Assembly (NCBI GenBank): GCA_902770965.1
Contig: CACXUY010000016.1
Coordinates: forward strand, 1 to 64,000
Origin: an uncultured Lachnospiraceae bacterium
GTDB lineage: Bacteria > Bacillota > Clostridia > Lachnospirales > Lachnospiraceae
DNA: 64,000 bases
Direction: 5' to 3'
Below the pieces are notes generated by a model that searched no databases, was not told the origin of the DNA, and saw nothing but the letters and a program-made list of their open reading frames with translations. Shown one piece after another: positions 53,801 to 61,825 of this stretch. The number at the start of each line of letters is the position of its first letter. Within the stretch, counting starts at the first letter, position 1. The translations under genes were made by a program, and so were the position numbers.

Positions 53801-55478
53801 ATGAAAAGACATAAGAACCTTCCATAGCACTACCTATATAAGGCAGAATAAAGCTCATGATAAAGGAGAGCTGTGTTTTTTCAAACTGTGTCTTTCCAAA
53901 TCTGTCGTCTATATTTCTCTGTTCTGCATATAGGTTTCCAGCTCTATGGAAAAAGTCACATAGGATCTCTCCCCTTGTCGATGGCCGTATTTGTCCTCTC
54001 GAGCCATTACTTGCATACATGCAGAGGAACAGCGGAATCCTAAGTATCTCCAACAGACAAGTATCGACCGCTATACTGTTTATTTCCAATTCAGAGAAAT
54101 TACGTTCTCTTAAATGGTCTAAAATATCATCTTTTTTCAAGCCGCACAGGCCGATATACTTTATGCCTTTCGGGAGATACCCTCTATCTATCTTCCGACT
54201 TGTCAGTATAATTCTGACATTACTATATTTGGCAATAACAGATATTTCATGCTCAAGAATCTCACGGACAGACCCTGAACGGCCGCTGCTTCCATCCTCA
54301 GCCATACTTCGGGACACTTCGTTGAGCCCATCAAGAAGCAGAATGAATTCCGGTTTATCCTGTTTTTGAAGTCTATACTTGAGCAATACCTCAATGGATA
54401 CCAACAAGTCTTCATCGATATTGTCAAACTCTTGGTCTGTAATCGAAGAAGCAATATATCTTGTCACAAAATCTGTCTTTCCATATTTTTCGGAAAACCA
54501 TTTTGCGATCACTCTCGGGCATTTATTTAATTCTATATAGACAGGAATCTGTGTGCAATCATCCTTTTTCGAAAGCATACTGTCCATCAAATGTGCAAGA
54601 AAAGTTGTCTTTCCAATACCACCTTCTCCAAGAAGAGCTATGTGGCTGTTTCCTGTTTCTGTGTAAATCTGCCCGACAGGAATGACCTTCTCATTTTCAA
54701 ATGTGCCATACCCTTCATAATATTTTGGAAGTTCATAACCACCGGGAAAAAGCTTTTCATATATTCTAAGACCATGAAATTTATTATTTTCTACATGAAG
54801 CTGTTCATATTCTCTGATAGATGCAGACAGTATTCTTGTCCGTAATTCTGAAGTTGATAGGTGCCACTGCCGTTGAGCTTCTTCCAGATTATGCAACTGT
54901 TCTTCATGCTTATCGAGGCGAGACTGCTGATAGCGCAAAGTCTTCTCTTGCTTTTTAAGCGTACTCTCATGTTCAAGCAATCCCCTTGCGTTCAGATGAT
55001 TGCTTAGCTCATTGTACTTTTCTGTTTGATTGATGAACTCATTGACGATTAGTTCTAAGAGAATGGCTATCTGTTTTTCAGAGAGCGATATGGCATTCCA
55101 TTTTGCTTCGTTTTGAATGGAGGAGTATATTTCCTCTACTGCTTTCTGCAAGGAATACTCGTTTGAAGAAACTTCTACTCGATAGCCAATGAGATGGAAC
55201 AAGTCGACAATATCCTTGTCATAGGGAGGTGTTTTTTTCTTCATCTCCTTTTCCACATTATTAAAAGTTTTAGTCATAACCAAATAAAACTGACGTTTGA
55301 CGGCAGGAGAAACCTTATCATATCCGGCAATGATGATCCTTTCAAGAACAACAGGCGCATATGCTATCGCAGATAGTCCGCCGATACCCAAAAGCGCTCC
55401 TGCGACTCCAGCAATTGTCCCCGCTGCAAGAGCAGTATTCTCAATGGCTTTTCTATGATCTATTGTCAGACTAATCAT
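50859..55478 (-). CDS. NACHT-domain STAND NTPase with C-terminal beta-propeller (bNACHT/Avs-like)
   Basis: 1539 residues. An N-terminal glycine/alanine-rich hydrophobic segment (about 17-50, LAAGTIAGVAGALLGIGGLS) is followed by a helical region to 165 and a coiled coil (about 172-205). The NACHT has P-loop LLGEGGIGKTTFL (282-294), Walker B ILLLDGLNE (379-387), sensor IILTSR (423-428) and the FIHQHVRDYFASYYE motif near 634-648. A short pentapeptide-like run (GVRFDGLDLSECRLYGASF) is at about 755-773. From about 800 a WD40-like propeller begins with a clear GHLESIIAMEVS/SLKTWD repeat and runs to near 1500. The architecture matches bacterial NLR-like anti-phage proteins. AAGGGAG abuts the ATG with no spacing, so a slightly later start is possible. 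Base composition is more AT-rich than the core genes. Confidence 0.85.
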   Translation of the reverse strand: MISLTIDHRKAIENTALAAGTIAGVAGALLGIGGLSAIAYAPVVLERIIIAGYDKVSPAVKRQFYLVMTKTFNNVEKEMKKKTPPYDKDIVDLFHLIGYRVEVSSNEYSLQKAVEEIYSSIQNEAKWNAISLSEKQIAILLELIVNEFINQTEKYNELSNHLNARGLLEHESTLKKQEKTLRYQQSRLDKHEEQLHNLEEAQRQWHLSTSELRTRILSASIREYEQLHVENNKFHGLRIYEKLFPGGYELPKYYEGYGTFENEKVIPVGQIYTETGNSHIALLGEGGIGKTTFLAHLMDSMLSKKDDCTQIPVYIELNKCPRVIAKWFSEKYGKTDFVTRYIASSITDQEFDNIDEDLLVSIEVLLKYRLQKQDKPEFILLLDGLNEVSRSMAEDGSSGRSGSVREILEHEISVIAKYSNVRIILTSRKIDRGYLPKGIKYIGLCGLKKDDILDHLRERNFSELEINSIAVDTCLLEILRIPLFLCMYASNGSRGQIRPSTRGEILCDFFHRAGNLYAEQRNIDDRFGKTQFEKTQLSFIMSFILPYIGSAMEGSYVFSFSREVLRECIQDFFKDEEVPFWNERTCLFPEFELGRVTLNQVYEKMKTIPDMEIIDCIVNMLGVMTRDAKQNYTFIHQHVRDYFASYYEVQCLRSVTGLWNAGFKDRNEIIDALGGIYSEVWEAEKQVFIGEILREHRNSPILGEDNIWRLPEKETQEQFVLSDIMEIFRYNNHYCGYTLYNIIEIMKRARKNLAGVRFDGLDLSECRLYGASFVLGEQNPLCASFIDTVIEDDTILPEGHLESIIAMEVSKDVGTLYTLATDGSLKTWDTQQERCLNTIEVGEFSYSQAQPNIRFFVPDSNLGFLIKHYEFEDQSKGDYLEEESRNLIRSEIRYYTGERGKYLTYERPKFEDAELVTGIWDMCFDPEEKYFVGLWEDGVVCYFDKNIKEYIAARTVASEGNAVRISMSDKNTIHVIVLKDVEEDDDITDRIGCTYAVIVLNVVRNHEGSCCLSTPKELFRFHTVYDLNSQNNLPAFDFAPNGSCLVYYSDTMYPEWGPSVVSKNLWDGGTELIMKFSNEVPESVDCVTNEEIIIHWKDAIALYSAENGRPNVYHNENLLECRKVVTTGIKSYILSSYNAVLSWSMLHGTAKKVFNQPDITIDGIDVEPASGLINVEFADSSILRLDKCGEIVSSIYYPEYDSKLESSWYLSKSDLIVSVFQGDGFEKILLHQLKIGMTKQIYLDFTDKIIFNSACELQEGILLGFDKKLLLVTNKDYNAKEIWQSAAHEVLSSVEMENERIYLLKEEPSDKEKGVLPEYLVFDKIGIDYIFSEKKPILLVDEADMESFQNDGVGVEQYSVENSSSGNIYKEKGVFLDLNEGIREAFKRSGLNPFQLHTVFFRINDFRKYCEDKFNEGKHEMVMDITDCFILISDMLSRLTLYRIEGSKTVQVSEIDVKEKETGKYCRVKNAVIGDETGSFFYCQLEQITIAKVRAADGVIEWKRQWIPGINIIGCDFRGVTYTGEVEKLFELMGVTREC

Positions 55479-55560
55479 CTCCCTTCACATTTATATTTGA
55501 CCTTTGCAAACGGATTGCGCTAATGTTAACTTCCAGAAATATTCTATCTCGTTCTGATGT

Positions 55561-55968
55561 TCAGTTCCGATCTGGTAGGTCTGATTGTAAAAAAACCTCC
55601 CCCTCCCGATAGGAACATTTACTGTTCATGAGCAGTTTGACGATAGCATCTTGCCCCAGAATATCCCTTTGATCCACCAGTTTGTTTGTTGTAAAACAAA
55701 TATGTATGAATACAAAAAGTGCTTGACGTTTGTAATCAGCAAAGCCAAGCATCCGCTGGATATATAAATAGCCGAAGGCAACATCTGCATTATAAGCTTC
55801 CAATCCGGCATTGTTCTTTTCTAAAGACTAACTGAACTCTTCGTTGAGCAGATCCCTGTAAATCATGCTGTAGAGTTTTACCCACCTGTTGTTTTCCTTA
55901 AAGTGTCCGCCAAAGGGGAATTTAAGTCGTAGATGTTCAGCTAGTTGCTGTTCGGATTCCGGTACATT
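55561..55968 (-). pseudogene. IS1182/IS5-like transposase N-terminal remnant
   Basis: One frame with an internal TAG reads VPESEQQLAEHLRLKFPFGG then HFKENNRWVKLYSMI and LLNEEFS (stop), continuing SLEKNNAGLEAYNADVAFGY then LYIQRMLGFADYKRQ. The KFPFGGHFxxxNRWV and FGxLYIQRxLGxxD motifs are the N terminus of IS1182-type DDE transposases. After about 55730 the sequence no longer matches. No inverted repeats or catalytic part remain. It lies directly upstream of the NACHT gene. Confidence 0.65.
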
Positions 55969-56179
55969 TATGGCTCCTTAGATGCAAAGATTTCGGGACT
56001 GGATGCTTAAACCTATGCATCTATTATAGCGTATAGAGGTGATTCTGTGGGGATAAACTCATCATAATGCAATAAAAATATCGTTGTCTCAACGTCATAT
56101 GGCTATGCGTCAACACTATATACAGTATTTAGCCAAAGCGATCATACCGTATATGTCACTTGCAATATGTTGTATTTGT

Positions 56180-56275
56180 AGTTGCACGATGCTTGGGTTC
56201 TGGACAGAATGCTGTTCAACACGCCCTACTAATAGTCGTTTAATGCTCTGGTTCTGGGCAGAACGGTTTTCAGTG
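56180..56275. repeat. Short duplication in a gene-free stretch
   Basis: GGTTCTGGACAGAA and GGTTCTGGGCAGAACG recur about 60 bp apart, each after ATGCT. The rest of 55969-56343 shows no gene. Confidence 0.4.
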
Positions 56276-56343
56276 GGTCGTAATTAATCTGGTGCAATCC
56301 AAATGAGAGCTCCAAGCCTTTGTAAGGGCTAATACTATAAGAG

Positions 56344-57114
56344 TTAATCACCAAGATCAATCCATAAAGCAGGGCGAACATAGATGCCATAATAATTGGC
56401 GTATTTACCGTCCTCATCGATGACACCATCGATGTTGACATATGCGGCATCAAAACTAAGGAAGCCGGGGGAGCGTAGCCACCATCGGCACTTTTCCTCC
56501 ATATCAGTTACTTGTGACTTGGCATATGCCGTTGAATGGCATTGTCTTTCGTTATCCGAGTTGAAGTGTTCATTCACTTCTTTGATACTTAAAAGAAAAA
56601 CTTTGTCGTTGGTGCTATTTCCGGGAGATGTTTCATTATTCGTATTATTGTCTGCCATAATAATTGTGCTTTGAATCAGGCTTTGTTCATTTGAACTGAA
56701 AGCGAACCCTATAAAATCTTCATTCAGCCAGCTTCTTAGCGAACAGGTCTCCCAAGATACACTTTCTGTAGAGGAGTTGTATTTCTGACAGTCAAGCGCA
56801 TACCTGCTGATCACAAGCAGTTTGTCATCATCTCTTTCCAATACCAACCACTCTATATCTTCTTTTCCGTTTGAAATAATATTATCCTGCTCATATGATC
56901 CAAAGATTATATATGAACCGACAGATGCTTTCGAATAAGCGCCCATAAGATATCGTGGCTTCAAGCTTTCTATCAGTTCGTCATAGGACTCATAACCTGA
57001 CCTATACAGCAAGTTGTACGCCGTCTCATAATCATCGGACTCAACCAATCTTCTCGCTATGTTCAGCTTATGAGCAGGTATAATAACAAATACTTCCCAC
57101 ATCGAATAAGTCAA
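56344..57114 (-). CDS. DUF6273 domain protein, probably N-terminally truncated
   Basis: 256 residues from a TTG. SYIIFGSYEQDN, EDIEWLVLERDDDKLLVISR, WETCSLRSWLNEDF and the closing WWLRSPGF and VRPALWIDLGD are the conserved DUF6273 blocks, an extracellular-type lectin-like domain frequent in Lachnospiraceae. The frame extends upstream in hydrophobic codons (ILTLTCAILISL) without a usual start or ribosome binding site until a TAG. The N-terminal membrane anchor or signal peptide may therefore be damaged. It lies alone between two terminator-like elements. Confidence 0.65.
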   Translation of the reverse strand: MTYSMWEVFVIIPAHKLNIARRLVESDDYETAYNLLYRSGYESYDELIESLKPRYLMGAYSKASVGSYIIFGSYEQDNIISNGKEDIEWLVLERDDDKLLVISRYALDCQKYNSSTESVSWETCSLRSWLNEDFIGFAFSSNEQSLIQSTIIMADNNTNNETSPGNSTNDKVFLLSIKEVNEHFNSDNERQCHSTAYAKSQVTDMEEKCRWWLRSPGFLSFDAAYVNIDGVIDEDGKYANYYGIYVRPALWIDLGD

Positions 57115-57234
57115 TGAGATAAGAATTGCACAAGTCAGCGTTAGAATCTAATAATCATTATGTATTTACACCTCTATATCGCATCTTGCTGCCGGTTTTT
57201 GCTACTGTTACTATTTCAGTACAGATACAATTCT

Positions 57235-57375
57235 GGATAAACCGCTATTTTGCAAAGCGCCTCCAGCACAAGACATAAAAAACCGACCACTTCTGTCTGC
57301 ATTGACAGCTTATTGGCAGGTTCAAAGTGATCGGTTTTTAATTGGAGAAACTTGTCCCTGTCTCCTCTGGGACAT
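57235..57375. terminator. Terminator-bearing repeat, copy 2
   Basis: A copy of 48645-48795: AAAAACCGACCACTT with AAGTGATCGGTTTTT, an inner CTGC/GCAG pair, then TTAATTGGAGAAACTTGTCC and the second hairpin TGTCCC/GGGACA, which replaces CTCTC/GAGAG of copy 1. It lies right after the queA stop on the minus strand and probably ends the lon-engB-asnS-SH3-queA transcript. Confidence 0.8.
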
Positions 57376-57389
57376 CACGGCTCTTAATA

Positions 57390-58415
57390 TCACCTGATAA
57401 ACATCGCATCCCCAAAACTAAAGAACCTATACCTCTTCTTCACGGCTTCACCATAGGCTTTCATGATATTATCTCTTCCTGCCAGGGCTGATACCAGCAT
57501 CATGAGCGTTGACTTCGGCAGATGGAAGTTCGTTATCAGGGCGTCCACCGCCTTGAAGTGATAGCCGGGATAGATGAAGATTGACGTCTCGCCGGAGCCG
57601 GGCCGCACTGTGCCGTCCTCGTCTGTCACCGTCTCGAGGGTCCGGCAGCTGGTGGTCCCGACCGCTATGACGCGGCCGCCCCTGCTGCGGGCTGTATTTA
57701 TCACATCGGCGACGGCGGGACTCACCTCATAATGCTCGGAATGCATATGGTGCTCCTCTACCTTGTCCGCTTTCACAGGGCGGAAGGTGCCAAGACCAAC
57801 ATGGAGAGTGACCTCCGCGACCGAAGTGCCACGCTCACGTATCTTCTGAAGAAGCTCCTTGGTAAAATGAAGTCCTGCGGTCGGAGCGGCGGCCGAGCCG
57901 TCGAACCTGGCGTAGACCGTGTTGTAGCGGGCAGCGTCCGTCAGGCGATGGGTGATGTAGGGGGGCAAAGGCATCTCGCCGAGACGATCCAGAATCTCCT
58001 CGAAGATTCCGTCATAGGTGAAGCGGATACGCCTGTTGCCTTCATCAACTATATCTATCACCTCGCCGGTCAGGATGCCGCCTCCGAATGATATCCGCTG
58101 TCCCGGCCTTGCCTTCCTGCCCGGCTTGACGAGCGTCTCCCATATGTCACCGCTCTCTCGACGAAGAAGCAGGACCTCAACAGCCCCTCCGGTGCCTTCC
58201 CTCTCTCCGAGCAGTCTGGCCGGTATGACCCTGGTGTTGTTGATGACCAGACAGTCCTCAGGCCTTAACTCGTCAAGGATATCCGTGAAAACACCATGAC
58301 GTATAGCTCCGGTTTCCTTGTCCAGAATGAGGAGCCTCGATGATGAACGATCCTGAAGAGGGTCTTGCGCGATCAGCTCCTTCGGAAGGTCATAGTCAAA
58401 TTCCGCGACATCCAT
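57390..58415 (-). CDS. queA: S-adenosylmethionine:tRNA ribosyltransferase-isomerase
   Basis: Transfers the ribosyl part of SAM to 7-aminomethyl-7-deazaguanine in tRNA, forming epoxyqueuosine. 341 residues, normal length. [14 protein letters not shown] at the N terminus, DRSSSRLL, then [10 protein letters not shown] and the C-terminal [19 protein letters not shown] are conserved. The ribosome binding site GAGGTGA overlaps the stop codon of the preceding SH3-domain gene, so translation is coupled. A terminator-bearing repeat follows 15 bp later. Confidence 0.97.
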   Translation of the reverse strand: MDVAEFDYDLPKELIAQDPLQDRSSSRLLILDKETGAIRHGVFTDILDELRPEDCLVINNTRVIPARLLGEREGTGGAVEVLLLRRESGDIWETLVKPGRKARPGQRISFGGGILTGEVIDIVDEGNRRIRFTYDGIFEEILDRLGEMPLPPYITHRLTDAARYNTVYARFDGSAAAPTAGLHFTKELLQKIRERGTSVAEVTLHVGLGTFRPVKADKVEEHHMHSEHYEVSPAVADVINTARSRGGRVIAVGTTSCRTLETVTDEDGTVRPGSGETSIFIYPGYHFKAVDALITNFHLPKSTLMMLVSALAGRDNIMKAYGEAVKKRYRFFSFGDAMFIR

Positions 58416-58418
58416 ATG

Positions 58419-59702
58419 TCACCTCGAAGAGGCGGTCGTAGGATGGTTCGGATCCTCGGACAGATATTCATTGTAAACAAAGTAAGGTCCTTCGCCATTC
58501 TCAAGCATGATCATATCCCAGGTGTCGCTGGCGCCGACCACAACGACCTTCGTATGGGGGTCAAGAGTCTTAACAACGTTATCGTTGTTCTCGATATTGG
58601 GAGTGCTGCGAGCCCTGAGATTGTCAAAGGTCCACTTCTCTATAGTGGCAGGCGTGAAAGATACGCCTTCTATAACCTGCGGGCCGTCAGCGGCGTTCGC
58701 CGCCGCGCCTTCAACGGAAGGCGTACCCTCACCCGAGGGCTCGGCAGAATCCTGCTGGGCAGCCGCAGCCGCGGCGGCGGCTGCGGCTGCTACATCCGCT
58801 GATACGCTGCCATCTTCCTCGCTGCTTGATGCCGCAGCCGATTCGCCGGACGGCACCACTGCGGTCGGAGCATCAGGGACACTCACCACTCCTTTGCCAA
58901 GATCCTCTACGAACTTCGCGAGCACGGGATCAGCCGCAAGCGCGTCGTCATACTTAGCTGTAACCGATGAGCGAAGGGAAGTGACCTCAGGCTCTGCGGA
59001 CGCAGCGGTCATGTAAGTGGTGATGCCGCTGTCAAAATTCTCATAAGGTATCAGCCTGGGAGTTCCGTCCTCTGAGCGCCTGACATAAGCGGGAACCAGG
59101 CCGGGAGCAGTGGTGGAAATATTCTTGAACTTAATATCATATGCTATGTACAGCCCATTCTCATTCTTCGCATTGCCGGGAGCAACATAGCATCTGATAT
59201 TCTGATAGCCCTCGATATATTTAGCCGCAGCCTCGACATTCGCCTGGTCTATAGCCACCGAAGGATCAGTGAGCTCGTTCAGCTTTTCCATATCCGTTGA
59301 CTGGAGCGCTATATAGTAGCTGCGAACCAGCTGGTTAATGTCTGAATCCACATCCATGTTCCATACCTGCTTCGCGGCTTCAGACGTGGGTTCAGTCCCT
59401 TCCTGCTCCAAAGCTTCCTGAGTCTCAAAGCTGAAGAAACGGTCTGCTATGGGAAGCTCCAAGCCTGTGCTCCTCACATAATAGATAGCCCCAATAGCGC
59501 CGCAGATAAGAACAAGAAGATAGACAACTATGCCAACATGGCTCTTCTTAGGCTTCTCTTCTTCATCGTAGAGTCCCGGAGAGTTCGCTCCTACATATTC
59601 ATCATTCGAGCTGTCTGCCGGCTTGGCATAGGCTGCATTTTCTGTCGATTCATCGATAACCGCCTTTACGTTCTCGTCTGGCATGTTCTTTTCCATTTCC
59701 AT
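58419..59702 (-). CDS. Membrane-anchored protein with C-terminal SH3-like domain and poly-alanine tract
   Basis: About 427 residues. A cytoplasmic acidic N terminus of about 55 residues precedes one membrane helix (VGIVVYLLVLICGAIGAIYYV) and an extracytoplasmic region with a nuclear-transport-factor-like stretch (INQLVRSYYIALQSTDMEKL). A low-complexity Ala/Ser/Glu linker follows with 12 alanines in a row, then an SH3b-like end (LRARSTPNIENNDNVVKTL). Start chosen at 59702 with AAAGGA upstream; the frame extends to 59741 without a site. Likely a cell-envelope protein. Coupled to queA. Confidence 0.75.
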   Translation of the reverse strand: MEMEKNMPDENVKAVIDESTENAAYAKPADSSNDEYVGANSPGLYDEEEKPKKSHVGIVVYLLVLICGAIGAIYYVRSTGLELPIADRFFSFETQEALEQEGTEPTSEAAKQVWNMDVDSDINQLVRSYYIALQSTDMEKLNELTDPSVAIDQANVEAAAKYIEGYQNIRCYVAPGNAKNENGLYIAYDIKFKNISTTAPGLVPAYVRRSEDGTPRLIPYENFDSGITTYMTAASAEPEVTSLRSSVTAKYDDALAADPVLAKFVEDLGKGVVSVPDAPTAVVPSGESAAASSSEEDGSVSADVAAAAAAAAAAAQQDSAEPSGEGTPSVEGAAANAADGPQVIEGVSFTPATIEKWTFDNLRARSTPNIENNDNVVKTLDPHTKVVVVGASDTWDMIMLENGEGPYFVYNEYLSEDPNHPTTASSR

Positions 59703-59778
59703 ATGCGTCCTTTCTGCTGCAGATAGCTGCATGTAATTCATTTTTCACTATATATCACCGGATCCCGGCTTTCTCAGG

Positions 59779-61170
59779 TCACAGCTCGCAGTTGTTGACT
59801 GTTCTGGGGAAAGGCAGGGCGTCGCGAATGTTCCCGATTCCTGTGATATACATGATCAAACGCTCGAAGCCCAGCCCGAAGCCCGCATGGCGGGTCGTGC
59901 CATAGCGGCGAAGATCCAGATAGAAGTCGTAGGCTTCCGTCTTCATGCCGAGTTCCTTCATGCGCGTCTCAAGAACCTGAAGGTCATCCTCCCTCTGGCT
60001 TCCCCCGATGATCTCTCCGATGCCGGGCACCAGGCAGTCCATGGCGGCAACGGTCTTCCCGTCTGGGTTCTGCTTCATATAGAAGGCCTTGATGTCCTTC
60101 GGATAATCAGTGACGAAGACCGGACGCTTGAATATCTTCTCGGTCAGGTATCTCTCATGCTCGGTCTGAAGGTCGCAGCCCCATGACACCTTATAATCAA
60201 AGCTGTCGTTGTGCTTGCTCAACAGCTCTATTGCCTCAGTGTATGTCACCCTGCCGAAATCGGATGTCGAAACGTGCTCAAGCCTCTCCTTGAGACCCTT
60301 GTCCACGAATTTGTTCAGGAACTCGATCTCTTCAGGCGCGTTCTCGCATACATACTTGATGATATACTTCAGCATGTCTTCCGCAAGCTGCATGTCGTCC
60401 TGAAGGTCAGCGAATGCTATTTCAGGCTCGATCATCCAGAATTCCGCCGCGTGGCGCGTGGTATTCGAGTTCTCCGCGCGGAAGGTGGGGCCAAAGGTGT
60501 AAATGTTACGGAAGGCCTGCGCGAAGGTCTCGCCGTTGAGCTGGCCGCTGACCGTGAGGAAGGCATGCTTCTGGAAGAAATCCTTGGAGAAATCTACGCT
60601 TCCGTCCTCAGTTCGGGGAGGATTGCCGATATCCAAAGTGCTGACCTGGAACATCTCGCCCGCTCCCTCCGCGTCACTTGCGGTGATGATGGGCGTGTGC
60701 ACATAGATGAAATCCCTCTCCTGGAAGAAGCGGTGTATCGCGTAAGCGGCGACCGAACGGACGCGGAACACAGCCTGGAATGTGTTCGTCCTGGGGCGCA
60801 GGTGCGTGAGGGTCCGAAGGTATTCCATCGTATGCTTCTTAGGCTGAAGCGGATAGTCCGGGGTGGAAGCGCCCTCTATCTCCACGCTGTCCGCCTGTAC
60901 CTCGAAGGGCTGGCGCTGATCCGGAGTCAGGACGAGTGTTCCCCTGACTATGACCGCAGCGCCTACATTCAGCTTGCAGACCTGCGCGAAGTTCTCTATG
61001 GTATCGTGATAGACCACCTGAAGCGGCGTGAAGAACGTTCCGTCGCTGATAACCAGGAAGCCAAAGGTCCTGGAGTCACGGATATTCTTCACCCATCCGC
61101 ACACAGTGACCTTCTTGCCGGCGTAGCCGGCAGTATCCTTATACAGATCCCTTATCCTGATCGATTCCAT
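59779..61170 (-). CDS. asnS: Asparaginyl-tRNA synthetase
   Basis: Class IIb aminoacyl-tRNA synthetase, 463 residues. The N-terminal OB fold ([20 protein letters not shown]) binds the anticodon. Motif 2 is [20 protein letters not shown] and motif 3 [21 protein letters not shown] precedes the ATG, which overlaps the 3' end of engB by 32 bp. The complete set of motifs indicates a working enzyme. Confidence 0.97.
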   Translation of the reverse strand: MESIRIRDLYKDTAGYAGKKVTVCGWVKNIRDSRTFGFLVISDGTFFTPLQVVYHDTIENFAQVCKLNVGAAVIVRGTLVLTPDQRQPFEVQADSVEIEGASTPDYPLQPKKHTMEYLRTLTHLRPRTNTFQAVFRVRSVAAYAIHRFFQERDFIYVHTPIITASDAEGAGEMFQVSTLDIGNPPRTEDGSVDFSKDFFQKHAFLTVSGQLNGETFAQAFRNIYTFGPTFRAENSNTTRHAAEFWMIEPEIAFADLQDDMQLAEDMLKYIIKYVCENAPEEIEFLNKFVDKGLKERLEHVSTSDFGRVTYTEAIELLSKHNDSFDYKVSWGCDLQTEHERYLTEKIFKRPVFVTDYPKDIKAFYMKQNPDGKTVAAMDCLVPGIGEIIGGSQREDDLQVLETRMKELGMKTEAYDFYLDLRRYGTTRHAGFGLGFERLIMYITGIGNIRDALPFPRTVNNCEL

Positions 61171-61762
61171 CTTCCTTTCCCTCCTTCTTGTCTTCCATCA
61201 ACTCCCATATCTCATCTCTGCCCTGTTTCGTCTTGGCTGAAAAAGGTATGAGCGGCTCATCTATATTCATCCCGAGGGTTTCCCTTATGACCTTAAGTGA
61301 AACGGCTATCTCGCTTTTTTTAAGCTTATCAGCCTTGGTGGCTATAACTATGGGTTCATAGCCGGACTCAACCACCCACTTAAACATCTGCTTGTCATTG
61401 GCCCCGGGGGCGTGCCTTATGTCCACCAGCAGGAACACCTTCTTCAGCTGCCTTGATCGCGTCAGGTAACGTTCGATCATGACGCCCCATTTGCGGCGCT
61501 CCTGCTCTGAGACCTTTGCATATCCGTATCCCGGCAGGTCAACCAGAAAAAGCTCATTATTAATATTGTAGTAATTGATCGTCTGCGTCTTCCCGGGCTG
61601 CTGAGACGTCCTCGCAAGGGACTTCCTGTTCATCAGCGAATTGATGAGTGATGATTTGCCGACATTCGACTTCCCTGAAAACGCGTACTCAGGAAGCTGT
61701 GTGACCGGCACCTTGCTGGTATATCCGCAGACCAGATCGAGGCTTGCGCTCTTTATTATCAT
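61139..61762 (-). CDS. engB: Ribosome biogenesis GTPase YsxC/EngB
   Basis: Assists large-subunit assembly. 207 residues. G1 is [15 protein letters not shown]3 is [10 protein letters not shown]4 is ATKADKLK and G5 is PFSAKTKQG, all intact. It follows lon directly, which is the usual lon-ysxC order of Bacillus and Clostridia, and overlaps asnS. The C terminus is slightly extended and charged ([16 protein letters not shown]). Confidence 0.97.
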   Translation of the reverse strand: MIIKSASLDLVCGYTSKVPVTQLPEYAFSGKSNVGKSSLINSLMNRKSLARTSQQPGKTQTINYYNINNELFLVDLPGYGYAKVSEQERRKWGVMIERYLTRSRQLKKVFLLVDIRHAPGANDKQMFKWVVESGYEPIVIATKADKLKKSEIAVSLKVIRETLGMNIDEPLIPFSAKTKQGRDEIWELMEDKKEGKEDGIDQDKGSV

Positions 61763-61825
61763 ATAATAATCCTTCTTTTCTCAGTAAGCCCGCATGCCGG
61801 CATTGGCGCCGCCGACCTGATTTAT

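Noticed and set aside
55194-55376. A 60-codon plus frame opposite the 5' end of the NACHT gene
   Set aside because: A short antisense frame without start signals.
60211-61251. A 346-codon plus-strand frame
   Set aside because: It is antisense to asnS and engB, which are certain genes with full motif sets. High-GC third positions on the minus strand create long antisense frames.
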